Source of the DNA: Streptomyces lavendulae subsp. lavendulae | GTDB taxonomy: Bacteria > Actinomycetota > Actinomycetes > Streptomycetales > Streptomycetaceae | DNA length: 64,000 nt | Assembly (NCBI RefSeq): GCF_002803845.1 | Contig: NZ_CP024985.1 | Location: forward strand, 1,116,001 to 1,180,000 | Direction: 5' to 3' | In this document: positions 36,031 through 44,202 of the stretch, one piece after another | Layout of the letters: every line of letters begins with the position of its first letter | Numbering within the stretch: the stretch's first letter is position 1 | Notes under the pieces: model-generated | What the model saw: only the letters and a program-made list of their open reading frames with translations | What the model was told of the DNA's origin: nothing | The model's database searches: none | Translations under genes and position numbers: made by a program

Positions 36031-37648
36031 GGTCACCAACCAGGTACCACCGCACCACGGTTACGACGCCGCCGCGGATCCGGCCCTGCTGGAGGCCCTC
36101 GCCCGCGAGGGGGCCGGCCGGGCCGCGCCCGAGCTGCACCGCCTCGGCGTCCTCGCCGGTTCCGAGCAGGCGGCGGAGTGGGGCCGGCTGGCCAACGAGA
36201 ACGAGCCCGTCCTGCGCACCCACGACCGCTACGGCCACCGGATCGACGAGGTCGAGTTCCACCCGTACTGGCACGAGCTGATGCACACCGCCGTCTCGCA
36301 CGGGCTGCACGCGGCCCCCTGGGCGCAGGACGAGCCGGGCGCGCACGTGGCCCGCGCCGCGAAGTTCATCGTCTGGAGCCAGGTCGAGGCGGGCCACACC
36401 TGCCCGGTCTCCATGACGTACGCCGCCGTCCCGGCGCTGCGCGCCGCGCCCGCCCTGGCCGAGTGGCTGGAGCCGCTGCTCGCCTCCCGCACGTACGACT
36501 TCGGGCTGCGCCGGCCCGACACCAAGCGCGGGCTGATCGCCGGCATGTCGATGACCGAGAAGCAGGGCGGCTCGGACGTCCGCGCCAACACCACGACCGC
36601 CGTACCGGCCGGGGACGGCACGTACCGGCTGACCGGGCACAAGTGGTTCACCTCGGCGCCCATGTCGGACGTGTTCCTGACCCTGGCGCAGGCCCCGGGA
36701 GGGCTGTCCTGCTTCCTGCTGCCGCGGGTCCTGCCCGACGGCACCCGCAACCGGCTGCTGCTCCAGCGCCTCAAGGACAAGCTGGGCAACCGTTCCAACG
36801 CCTCGTCCGAGATCGAGTACGACGGGGCCTTCGGCTGGCTCGTGGGCGAGGAGGGGCGCGGGGTCGCGACCATCATCGAGATGGTCAACACGACCCGCCT
36901 CGACTGCGTGCTCGGCGGGGCCTCCGGGATGCGGCTCGGCCTGATCCGGGCCGTCCACCACGCCACCCACCGGCGGGCGTTCGGCAAGGCCCTCGTCGAC
37001 CAGCCCCTGATGCGCAACGTCCTGGCCGACCTGGCCCTGGAATCCGAGGCCGCGACGGCCGTCGCCATGCGCCTGGCGGGGGCCACCGACCGGGTCGCGC
37101 GCGGCGACTCGGACGAGGCGCTGCTGCGTCGGCTGGGCCTGGCCGTGACCAAGTACTGGGTGTGCAAGCGTGCTCCCGGGCACGCCGCGGAAGCCCTCGA
37201 ATGCCTTGGCGGCAACGGCTACGTCGAGGACTCGGGCATGCCGCGCCTCTACCGCGAGGCGCCGCTCTCCTCGATCTGGGAGGGCTCGGGGAACGTGGCC
37301 GCCCTGGACTCGCTGCGGGCCATGGCGCGGCAGCCGGAGACCGTCGAGGCCTTCTTCGCCGAGGTGGGCCGGGCGGCCGGGGCCGACCGGCACCTGGACG
37401 CGGCGGTGGCGGGGCTGCACAAGCAGCTCGCCGATCCCGCCGGGGCCGAGTACCGGGCCCGGCAGCTGACCGAGACCATGGCCCTGGTGCTGCAGGCGTC
37501 GCTGCTGCTGCGGCACGCCCCGGCCGCGGTCTCCGACGCCTTCTGCGCGTCGCGGCTGGGCGGCGAGCACGGCGGCGCGTACGGCACCCTTCCGACCGGA
37601 GTGGACACCGGGGCCGTTCTCGCCCGGGCCGCGACGGCCACCGTGTGA
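36014..37648 (+). CDS. AidB-like acyl-CoA dehydrogenase
   Basis: A 544-residue flavoprotein, longer than ordinary acyl-CoA dehydrogenases and matching the AidB subfamily. It carries MTEKQGGSDVRANTT (flavin-binding), the GHKWFTSAPMSDVFL strand, TTRLDCVLGGASGMR with the glutamate/arginine region, and the AidB-like ECLGGNGYVEDSGMPRLYRE plus SSIWEGSGNV C-terminus. Escherichia coli AidB protects DNA from alkylation and oxidises isovaleryl-CoA weakly; the actinomycete role is not settled. GGAGG lies five bases before the ATG, within the 3' end of the upstream tetR gene. Confidence 0.88.
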   Translation: MPQTHEVTNQVPPHHGYDAAADPALLEALAREGAGRAAPELHRLGVLAGSEQAAEWGRLANENEPVLRTHDRYGHRIDEVEFHPYWHELMHTAVSHGLHAAPWAQDEPGAHVARAAKFIVWSQVEAGHTCPVSMTYAAVPALRAAPALAEWLEPLLASRTYDFGLRRPDTKRGLIAGMSMTEKQGGSDVRANTTTAVPAGDGTYRLTGHKWFTSAPMSDVFLTLAQAPGGLSCFLLPRVLPDGTRNRLLLQRLKDKLGNRSNASSEIEYDGAFGWLVGEEGRGVATIIEMVNTTRLDCVLGGASGMRLGLIRAVHHATHRRAFGKALVDQPLMRNVLADLALESEAATAVAMRLAGATDRVARGDSDEALLRRLGLAVTKYWVCKRAPGHAAEALECLGGNGYVEDSGMPRLYREAPLSSIWEGSGNVAALDSLRAMARQPETVEAFFAEVGRAAGADRHLDAAVAGLHKQLADPAGAEYRARQLTETMALVLQASLLLRHAPAAVSDAFCASRLGGEHGGAYGTLPTGVDTGAVLARAATATV

Positions 37649-37653
37649 GCCGA

Positions 37654-37707
37654 CTGCCGGGCCCGGCAGCTTCGGCGGCTGCCCGCAGTCGCCGCCGGGC
37701 CCGGCGG
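37654..37707. terminator. Two GC palindromes after the acyl-CoA dehydrogenase gene
   Basis: CTGCCGGGCCCGGCAG (37654-37669) and CCGCCGGGCCCGGCGG (37692-37707) are perfect 16-bp palindromes in the 177-bp gap following the stop codon. They probably form a tandem terminator. Confidence 0.5.
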
Positions 37708-37825
37708 ACCCCGTGGAGCCGGCGCCGGACGAGCCGCCGGTGCAACCGGTGCGCTCCCCCGGAGCGTCTGGGCCGTTGACGGCGGACGGCCGGAGCGGCG
37801 ACGGGCGATGGGACGGGGACGGGAC

Positions 37826-38974
37826 ATGAGACGCTCGTACGGGAACGCGATGCTGGTCACCGCGGTGGCGGTGGCACTGGGGCTCTCGGCCTGCACCCCG
37901 TCCGGAGACCCGGATCCCGCAGCGCCCGCCCGGCCCACCGGCGGATCCGGGAGCGCCCAGGCCTCCCCCTCCCCCTCCCGCTCCCCCTCCCCCCGCCCGA
38001 CGGCCCGCCCCTCCGGAAGCGCCCCGGGGAGCCCGGCGCCGTCGGGGCACACGGGTGCGACCCCCGCGGTGCGTACGGGTGTCCCGTGGAACCTGGACCG
38101 GCTCGACCAGCGCACCCGCCCCCTCGACGGCCGCTTCGCCGCGGGCACCGACGGCAGCGGGGTGCACGTCTACGTGCTGGACACCGGCATGGACATCAAG
38201 CACCCCGAGTTCGCCGGACGCGCCACCCCGGGCGCCGACTTCGTCGGTGCCCCCGACACCGGGGACTGCTCCGACTCGGAGGGGCTGGGCCACGGCACGT
38301 TCGTGGCCGGCATCATCGGCGGCCACACCTACGGGGTCGCCCCCGGGGCCGAGCTCGTGCGCGTCCAGGCCATCGGCTGCGAGGAGGGCGGCGGCAGCAG
38401 CGGCCCGGGCGCGGGCACTCCCCCGCCGGCCGAGGCCTCCGTCGTCAAGGCGGTCGAGTGGGTGACCGCCCACGCCCGGCGCCCGGCCGTGGTCAACATG
38501 TCCCTCAACCTCAAGACCCGCTCACCGGCGCTCGACGCCGCCGTGCAGCACATGGTCGAGTCCGGGATCCCGGCCGTCGTCGCGGCGGGCAACTTCAACG
38601 ACGACGCCTGCGGGCACTCCCCGGCGGGCGCCCACGGCGCCATCGTCGTGGCCGCCGCCACGGCCGACGACCGCCACTGGCGGGACACCGAGGGCTTCGG
38701 TTCCGGGTACGGGTCCTGCGTGGACCTGTACGCACCCGGAGACAGGATCACCTCCGCGCTGGCGGGCACCCCCGACACCGTCAGCAGCGACTCCGCCGCC
38801 ACCTCGTGGGCCACCCCGCACGTGACGGGCGCGGTGGCCCTCTACCTCTCGGCCCACCCCGGCGCCACCCCCGCCCAGGTGCGTACCTGGGTCACCCAGC
38901 AGGCCACCCGGGACGCCCTGACGGCCGTCCCCGCGGGAACTCCCAACCGCCTCCTGAACACCTCCGTCCTCTGA
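37826..38974 (+). CDS. S8 family subtilisin-like serine protease, predicted lipoprotein
   Basis: A 382-residue secreted protease. The signal peptide ends in a lipobox (LGLSAC, Cys at about residue 23), followed by a Ser/Pro-rich wall-spanning linker (about 30-75). The catalytic triad is readable: Asp in [15 protein letters not shown], His in [11 protein letters not shown] and Ser in [12 protein letters not shown] (the usual GTSMATP is altered to ATSWATP, the Ser kept). The oxyanion Asn lies in [10 protein letters not shown]. It has no P-domain or obvious propeptide inhibitor. The ATG at 37826 is preferred over 37808 because it begins the signal peptide. It is probably membrane-anchored. Confidence 0.88.
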   Translation: MRRSYGNAMLVTAVAVALGLSACTPSGDPDPAAPARPTGGSGSAQASPSPSRSPSPRPTARPSGSAPGSPAPSGHTGATPAVRTGVPWNLDRLDQRTRPLDGRFAAGTDGSGVHVYVLDTGMDIKHPEFAGRATPGADFVGAPDTGDCSDSEGLGHGTFVAGIIGGHTYGVAPGAELVRVQAIGCEEGGGSSGPGAGTPPPAEASVVKAVEWVTAHARRPAVVNMSLNLKTRSPALDAAVQHMVESGIPAVVAAGNFNDDACGHSPAGAHGAIVVAAATADDRHWRDTEGFGSGYGSCVDLYAPGDRITSALAGTPDTVSSDSAATSWATPHVTGAVALYLSAHPGATPAQVRTWVTQQATRDALTAVPAGTPNRLLNTSVL

Positions 38975-39020
38975 CGGCTCCGCAAGGGAACGGGGTTCGG
39001 GGCGAAACGGGCCGGCCCCG

Positions 39021-39626
39021 TCAGCGGTCCACCGGCAGCAGTTCCCCGATCGCCGCGAGGGCGGCCCGCGGTTCGTCGGCGTGGCAGCGGACCGTGTGCA
39101 CCTCCGTGCGCCGCCCCGACAGACCCACCACGGTGACCGGTCGGGTCAGCTCGATGGTGATCGAGGTCTGCGACGCGACGGCCAGGTCCAGCACCCCGTC
39201 CTCGGTCCTGTTCGCGTCGGGGAAGCGGACGTCGTGGCGGGCGGAGGCGATCCGTTCCAGCGGTATCCGCAGATCGATCCGCGCACCGCGCCGCACCCGC
39301 AGTCCGCCCGGTCCCACGACGTGCGGGCGGGTGACGGCGGCGGCATGCAGCCCCAGGACCAGGAACACCGTGTAGAGGTCGAGCACCAGCATGACCAGGT
39401 GCGCGACCGGATACGCGGCGAGCATGAAGGACACCCCGACCGTCTCGACCGCGAACACGAAGACCAGCCCGTACGAAGTCGGCGCCTGAGCACGCGCGTA
39501 CCCGACAGCGGTGTCCCCTTCCCCGACCCCGTGCGTGCGGCGGGCCACCCACAACCCGAGGCTCGCCATCCACCGCCCCTCGTGCGCCACCAGCCGCCGT
39601 ACCCGCGCGAACAACCCCGTCCCCAT
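39021..39626 (-). CDS. Membrane protein of unknown function
   Basis: A 201-residue protein with two hydrophobic segments (about residues 54-73, YGLVFVFAVETVGVSFMLA, and 76-98, VMLVLDLYTVFLVLGLHAAAV), then a soluble beta-rich C-terminal domain (VVGPGGLRVRRGARIDLRIP, then HTVRCHADEPRAALAAIGE) resembling a pleckstrin-like bPH fold. I do not recognise a named family. An ATG at 39626 is chosen; a GTG at 39662 is possible. It is monocistronic between the protease and the PPK2 gene. Confidence 0.65.
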   Translation of the reverse strand: MGTGLFARVRRLVAHEGRWMASLGLWVARRTHGVGEGDTAVGYARAQAPTSYGLVFVFAVETVGVSFMLAAYPVAHLVMLVLDLYTVFLVLGLHAAAVTRPHVVGPGGLRVRRGARIDLRIPLERIASARHDVRFPDANRTEDGVLDLAVASQTSITIELTRPVTVVGLSGRRTEVHTVRCHADEPRAALAAIGELLPVDR

Positions 39627-39678
39627 ATGGCCCAGTGAACCAGGGAGGACCCCCCGGCGCACAGGAGGCCCCCGCGGG

Positions 39679-40473
39679 TCAGTCCTTGCGGAGCGTGGCC
39701 GCGTGGTCGGGCACGAGGGTCAGGAGCTCCTTGGGCGGCCTCTCGTACCCCGTCGACGGGGGCCGGGACGGCAGGACGAGCGGCGGCAGGGCCACGTCCC
39801 CGTAGGGGATCGAGGACAGCAGGTGGGCGATCATGTTGATCCTCGCGCTGCGCTTGTCGTCGCTCTCGACCACGTACCAGGGGGCGTCCGCCGTGTCCGT
39901 GTGGACCAGCATGTCGTCCTTGGCCCGCGAGTAGTCCTCCCAGCGCGTGAGGGACTCCAGGTCCATCGGGGAGAGCTTCCAGCGCCGCAGCGGATCCTCC
40001 GCCCGGCGGCGGAACCGCTCTTCCTGGACGGTGTCGCTGACGGAGAACCAGTACTTGCGGAGCAGGATCCCCTCTTCGGCCAGCATCCGCTCGAAGACCG
40101 GGCACTGCCGCAGGAAGAGCTGGTGTTCCGCCGGCGTGCAGAAGCCCATGACGTGCTCGACCCCGGCGCGGTTGTACCAGCTGCGGTCGAACAGCACGAT
40201 CTCCCCGGCGGCCGGCAGGTGCGCCACGTAGCGCTGGAAGTACCACTGCGTGCGCTCCCGCTCCGTCGGCTTCGGGAGGGCCGCGATGCGTGCCGCGCGG
40301 GGGTTGAGGTGTTCGGCGACGCGTTTGATCGTGCCGCCCTTGCCCGCGGCGTCGCGGCCCTCGAAGACGACCACCAGGCGGGCGCCCTCCGCGCGCACCC
40401 ACTCCTGGAGCCTGACCAGCTCCGTCTGGAGCCGTAGCAGTTCGGCCTCGTAGACCGCCTTGCCGAGTCCCAT
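39679..40473 (-). CDS. ppk2: Polyphosphate kinase 2 (PPK2 family)
   Basis: A 264-residue single-domain PPK2. The Walker A is VFEGRDAAGKGGTIKR, Walker B VLFDRSWYNRAGVEHVMGF, and the lid contains DPLRRWKLSPMDLES and ARAKDDML; this arrangement is that of PPK2 enzymes that move phosphate between polyphosphate and nucleoside di- or monophosphates. GAGGG precedes the ATG at 40473. It is divergent from the DevS-like kinase gene; polyphosphate metabolism next to a dormancy-type two-component system suggests an energy-stress role. Confidence 0.9.
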   Translation of the reverse strand: MGLGKAVYEAELLRLQTELVRLQEWVRAEGARLVVVFEGRDAAGKGGTIKRVAEHLNPRAARIAALPKPTERERTQWYFQRYVAHLPAAGEIVLFDRSWYNRAGVEHVMGFCTPAEHQLFLRQCPVFERMLAEEGILLRKYWFSVSDTVQEERFRRRAEDPLRRWKLSPMDLESLTRWEDYSRAKDDMLVHTDTADAPWYVVESDDKRSARINMIAHLLSSIPYGDVALPPLVLPSRPPSTGYERPPKELLTLVPDHAATLRKD

Positions 40474-40618
40474 TACCGTTCCCTCCCCTTCGTCGTCGGA
40501 CACTTCGATCAAGTCAGTCACGGCGGACGTCCGCGCGCAACGATGTCCTCCGGGCCCCGGCGTGTCGATACGCTGGCCGTTGGCCGGGGGCATCGGGCGG
40601 CAGCCGGAAGGGAAACGA

Positions 40619-42343
40619 GTGGGTGTGGGCGATCCGTTGACGCAGGTACCGAGGATGCGGCTGGACGAGCTGCTGGACGAGCTCCAGGCGCGCATCGACG
40701 AGGTGCGCGGCACCCGCGACCGGGTGCACAGCCTGCTGGAGGCCGTCGTGTCGGTGGGGCGGGAGCTGGACCTCGCCCAGGTGCTCCGGCGCATCGTGGA
40801 GGCGGCCGCGCTGCTGGTGGACGCCGAGTACGGGGCCCTGGGCGTGATCGGGCCCGACGGCCGTACGCTCGCCCAGTTCCTGACCGTCGGGCTCACCGAC
40901 GGGCAGATCGCCGACATCGGTCCCCTGCCGGCCGGCCACGGCCTGCTCGGCGAGGTCATCCACCACCCGGAGCCGCTGCGGCTGACCGATCTCGGAGCGC
41001 ACTCCTCCTCGTACGGGTTCCCGGCCCACCATCCGCCCATGCGCACGTTCCTCGGGGTGCCGATCCGGGTCCGTGACGAGGTGTTCGGGAACCTCTACCT
41101 CACCGACAAGCGGGGCGGGGTCGACTTCGACACCGAGGACGAGACCGTGATCTCCACCCTCTCGGTGGCGGCGGGCGTGGCGATCGACAACGCGCGGCTC
41201 TACGAGGGGGCGCGGCGCCAGCAGTTGTGGCTCAGGGCCAATGCGGAGATCACCGAGAGCCTGCTGTCGGGCAGTTCGCGCCCGGCGGTGCTGGAGCTGA
41301 TCGCCCGCCGTGCCCAGGAGATCACCGCGGCGCGGCTCGCGAACATAGCCGTGCCGGTGGACGGAGTCGACGGCCTGGTCGTGGAGTTCGCCGCCGGCGC
41401 GGACGGAGCGGCGTGGCAGGGCCTCGTCGTCCCCTTCGACGGGACGCTCTCCGGTGCCGCGCACCGGGCGGGCAAGCCCGTGACGGCCATGCAGGCCTCG
41501 GACGACGGACGCTATCCGGCCGAGGGCCGGACGCGGGGGCGGGACGGGCTGGGGCCCGCCGTGGCGGTGCCGTTGGGCACGGCGGGCGGGGAGAGCCGGG
41601 GCGTCCTGCTGCTCTCGCGCCCGGCGGGCGATCCGGCATTCGGGGAGGGCGAGCTGGAGCCGATCGTCGCCTTCGCGGGTCAGGCGGCGATCGCCCTGGA
41701 GCTGGCGGAACGGCGCCGGGACGCCGAGCAGATAGCGCTGCTGGAGGAACGCGACCGGATCGCCCGCGACCTGCACGACCTGGCCATCCAGCGGCTCTTC
41801 GCCACCGGCATGACCTTGCAGAGCGCCGCCCGGCTCGTGGAGCACGAAGGGGCTGCCGAGCGGGTGGGCCGGGCGGTCGACGACCTGGACGAGACCATCA
41901 AGATCATCCGCTCGACGATCTTCGGGCTCCGCACCAAGGACCGCGAGAGCGGACCCGGGCTGCGGGCACGCGCCGCCCGTGCCGTCGGCGACGCGGCGGC
42001 CTCCCTCGGTCATCCGCCGCGCCTGAGCATGGAGGGGCTCCTCGACACCGACGTACCCGCGCGGCTCGCCGACCACGTGGTGGCGGTGCTGGGCGAGCTG
42101 CTCAGCAACGCGGCCCGTCACGCGCGGGCGACCCGGGTCGGCGTGACCCTCAAGGCCGCGCGGGGCGAGATCGTGCTGACCGTCTCGGACAACGGCACGG
42201 GCATTCCCGCACAGGGCCGCAGGAGCGGGCTGCGCAACCTCGACGAGCGGGCCCGGGACATGGACGGGTCCTTCACCATCGAGACCCCCGAGAAGGGCGG
42301 CAGCAGGCTCGTGTGGCGGGCGCCGCTCCCCGGCAGCCGCTGA
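40619..42343 (+). CDS. GAF-domain sensor histidine kinase, DevS-like
   Basis: A 574-residue cytosolic kinase: two GAF domains (about residues 45-195 and 220-365), a HisKA_3 segment with phosphoacceptor His in RIARDLHDLAIQRLFATG, and a HATPase_c domain (ELLSNAARHARA, VSDNGTGIPAQGRR). This order is that of DevS/DosT-like oxygen or redox sensors, where the first GAF holds haem in mycobacteria; a haem ligand cannot be proved here. GTG at 40619 has GGAAGGG upstream. The DevR-like response regulator gene is 1.1 kb downstream, with PNPOx and STAS genes between them on the other strand. Confidence 0.87.
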   Translation: MGVGDPLTQVPRMRLDELLDELQARIDEVRGTRDRVHSLLEAVVSVGRELDLAQVLRRIVEAAALLVDAEYGALGVIGPDGRTLAQFLTVGLTDGQIADIGPLPAGHGLLGEVIHHPEPLRLTDLGAHSSSYGFPAHHPPMRTFLGVPIRVRDEVFGNLYLTDKRGGVDFDTEDETVISTLSVAAGVAIDNARLYEGARRQQLWLRANAEITESLLSGSSRPAVLELIARRAQEITAARLANIAVPVDGVDGLVVEFAAGADGAAWQGLVVPFDGTLSGAAHRAGKPVTAMQASDDGRYPAEGRTRGRDGLGPAVAVPLGTAGGESRGVLLLSRPAGDPAFGEGELEPIVAFAGQAAIALELAERRRDAEQIALLEERDRIARDLHDLAIQRLFATGMTLQSAARLVEHEGAAERVGRAVDDLDETIKIIRSTIFGLRTKDRESGPGLRARAARAVGDAAASLGHPPRLSMEGLLDTDVPARLADHVVAVLGELLSNAARHARATRVGVTLKAARGEIVLTVSDNGTGIPAQGRRSGLRNLDERARDMDGSFTIETPEKGGSRLVWRAPLPGSR

Positions 42344-42359
42344 GGGGGGCGGTACGGGC

Positions 42360-42827
42360 TCAGCCGCCGACCGCCAGGGCGGGCGGCGGCGCGGCCTCCA
42401 GCCGGAATCCCGTGACGAGGTCCGGGCGGATCCGCAGGGCTCCGGTCATCGGCCGCCCCACCCAGGGGCGCAGCAGGTCCGCGTACCGGCCGAGGTCCTC
42501 GGCGTCGGCCACGGGTCGCGCGTAGCCGGTGACGACGACGCTCCAGCCGAGGTGGGTGTGGGGATCGATGGCGTCCGCCTCGTACGCCACCACCACGCCC
42601 GGCGCGTCGACCGGGGCCGCCAGGGAGGCCAGCGCGCCGCCCTCGTGGATCCGGATGATGACGTCCTCGCCCTCGACGAGGTGGTTCACCGGCCGTACGG
42701 CGGGCAGCGCGTGCTGCGTGAAGACGATGCGTCCGAGCGGCACCGTGGCGAGGAGCTCCAGGGCCTCGGCGCGGTCCAGCTCCCACATGTGCCGGCCGGC
42801 GGGCCGCCGTATGCCGTCCTGGTCCAT
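42360..42827 (-). CDS. Pyridoxamine 5'-phosphate oxidase-like flavoprotein
   Basis: A 155-residue split-barrel FMN-binding protein. MWELDRAEALELLATVPLGR and IVFTQHALPAVRPVNHLV are the usual opening of this family, followed by VVAYEADAIDPHTHLGWSV. True PNPOx catalytic residues are not evident; such proteins are mostly F420- or FMN-dependent reductases in actinobacteria. GGAGG is upstream of the ATG. It lies 17 bp behind the STAS gene, so the two share a promoter divergent from the DevR-like regulator. Comparable proteins occur in mycobacterial DosR regulons. Confidence 0.85.
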   Translation of the reverse strand: MDQDGIRRPAGRHMWELDRAEALELLATVPLGRIVFTQHALPAVRPVNHLVEGEDVIIRIHEGGALASLAAPVDAPGVVVAYEADAIDPHTHLGWSVVVTGYARPVADAEDLGRYADLLRPWVGRPMTGALRIRPDLVTGFRLEAAPPPALAVGG

Positions 42828-42844
42828 GGTCGGTACCTCCGTGA

Positions 42845-43171
42845 TCACGAGACGACGAACTTCAGGCCGTGGTCGGCGGACAGCACCCGCATCGACTTGA
42901 CCACCAGCGGTGGTACGTCGCACAGGAGGAGCCGCGTTCCCGCCACGCGGCAGTGGCGGTCGAGACGGGTCAGGAGGTCGATGCCCGCGCTGTCGCAGAA
43001 GGCGAGGCCGCACAGGTCCAGGACGATGTTCCGGTGGCCGGATCCGGCGAGTTCGCGCAGGCGCGGCCCCACTTGCCCGGCCGTGTAGAAGTCGAGTTCT
43101 CCGGCCAGGGCTATCCGCAGCCCGCGGTCGTCCCGGGCCACGGTCTTCAGGTCGATCAAGGCGGTCGTCAT
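42845..43171 (-). CDS. STAS-domain anti-sigma factor antagonist
   Basis: A 108-residue SpoIIAA/RsbV-type protein. LDLCGLAFCDSAGIDLLTRL is the phosphoacceptor region, with Ser in the CDSAG motif (about residue 61), the position controlled by anti-sigma kinases. It switches partners by phosphorylation in general stress pathways. It starts the operon STAS-PNPOx, divergent from the response regulator across a gap bearing two DevR-like boxes. A SpoIIE-type phosphatase lies 9 kb away but is frameshifted. Confidence 0.85.
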   Translation of the reverse strand: MTTALIDLKTVARDDRGLRIALAGELDFYTAGQVGPRLRELAGSGHRNIVLDLCGLAFCDSAGIDLLTRLDRHCRVAGTRLLLCDVPPLVVKSMRVLSADHGLKFVVS

Positions 43172-43278
43172 CGCGTCCTCCGCGCTGCGTGCGGCTCCGT
43201 GGAGCCGCGCTGTTCCCCGTGCGCCGTCAGTTCATCCGGTGCCACCCGCGCCCGGGAAGGCCCGGCAGGCCCTCGGAC

Positions 43279-43294
43279 AGGGCCGAAGGTCCCT
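43279..43294. promoter_or_regulatory. DevR-like box 1
   Basis: AGGGCCGAAGGTCCCT is a 16-bp near-palindrome (one mismatched pair outside the centre) in the 263-bp divergent gap between the STAS operon and the response regulator gene. It shares the AGGGCCGA...CCCT frame with box 2, 64 bp away. It is likely a NarL/DevR-type dimer site. Confidence 0.5.
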
Positions 43295-43342
43295 TTCGCG
43301 AGGCCCGTTGCGACGGTTCCCTCCGGAACCCCGCGTCCGATG

Positions 43343-43358
43343 AGGGCCGATCGGCCCT
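43343..43358. promoter_or_regulatory. DevR-like box 2
   Basis: AGGGCCGATCGGCCCT is a perfect 16-bp palindrome, 77 bp before the response regulator start. Same frame as box 1. It is a candidate binding site of the adjacent regulator for autoregulation and for driving the divergent STAS-PNPOx pair. Confidence 0.55.
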
Positions 43359-43434
43359 GTCCGGACGGCCCGTCCGGCGGGCAGGATGCGGGTGTCCGTG
43401 CGTCCAGGGCGAACCCAGGCGAAGGAGTCGCGTC

Positions 43435-44202
43435 ATGACCGGCAGCGGTGCCCCCTCCCCCGCGGCGGAGCCCATCCGCGTCTTCCTGCTCGACGACCAC
43501 GAGGTCGTACGCCGGGGAGTGCACGACCTGCTGGACGCCGAACCCGACCTGACGGTGGTCGGCGAAGCGGGCACGGCGGAACAGGCGCTGATCCGCATTC
43601 CGGCACTGCGTCCCCGGGTCGCGATCCTGGACGTCCGGCTCCAGGACGGCGACGGGGTGAGCGTGTGCCGCGAGCTGCGCTCGCAGATGCCCGGGCTCGC
43701 CTGCCTGATGCTCACCTCCTTCGACGACGAGGACGCGCTGCTGGACGCCGTGATGGCGGGTGCCTCCGGGTACGTCCTGAAGCAGATCACCGGCACCGAC
43801 CTGGTGACCGCCGTGCGGACGGTGGCTTCGGGCCGGTCCATGCTCGACCCCGGGGCCACCACACGGCTGATGGCGCGCATGCGCGGGGAGGTCCCCGAGG
43901 AGGAGCGGGCCCCGGGGCTGCCCGGCTTCACGGACCGGGAGAAGGAGATCCTCCTCATGGTCAGCGAGGGGCTCACCAACCGGGAGATCGGCAAGCGGCT
44001 GTACCTCGCGGAGAAGACCGTCAAGAACATCATCTCGCGGCTGTTCATCAAGCTGGGGGTGGAACGGCGGGTCCAGGCCGCCGTGATCGCCAGCCACGCC
44101 CTGACCCCACCGGGCCGACACCCGGCCCCCGCCCGGGCCGCGGAGCAGGAGCGGCCCGCCGGGCAAGGGCGGCAGGCAGGTCAGTCGTCGATCGCCTGGT
44201 AG
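43435..44202 (+). CDS. DevR/NarL-family response regulator
   Basis: A 255-residue response regulator. Receiver domain (about residues 14-132): acidic pocket LLDDHEVV, phosphoacceptor Asp in AILDVRLQDGDG, switch Thr/Ser in LMLTSFDD, Lys in GYVLKQ. The C-terminal LuxR helix-turn-helix (about 160-225) contains EGLTNREIGKRLYLAEKTVK then RRVQAAV, close to the DevR/DosR pattern. A Pro/Ala/Gln tail ends it. GAAGGAG precedes the ATG. Its partner is most likely the GAF kinase at 40619. It overlaps the convergent hydrolase gene by 22 bp. Confidence 0.9.
   Translation: MTGSGAPSPAAEPIRVFLLDDHEVVRRGVHDLLDAEPDLTVVGEAGTAEQALIRIPALRPRVAILDVRLQDGDGVSVCRELRSQMPGLACLMLTSFDDEDALLDAVMAGASGYVLKQITGTDLVTAVRTVASGRSMLDPGATTRLMARMRGEVPEEERAPGLPGFTDREKEILLMVSEGLTNREIGKRLYLAEKTVKNIISRLFIKLGVERRVQAAVIASHALTPPGRHPAPARAAEQERPAGQGRQAGQSSIAW

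Noticed and set aside
40474-40618. A third DevR-like box between ppk2 and the kinase gene
   Set aside because: Only GGCCGTTGGCC-like sequence near 40575 is present and it does not keep the AGGGCCGA...CCCT frame of the other two boxes.
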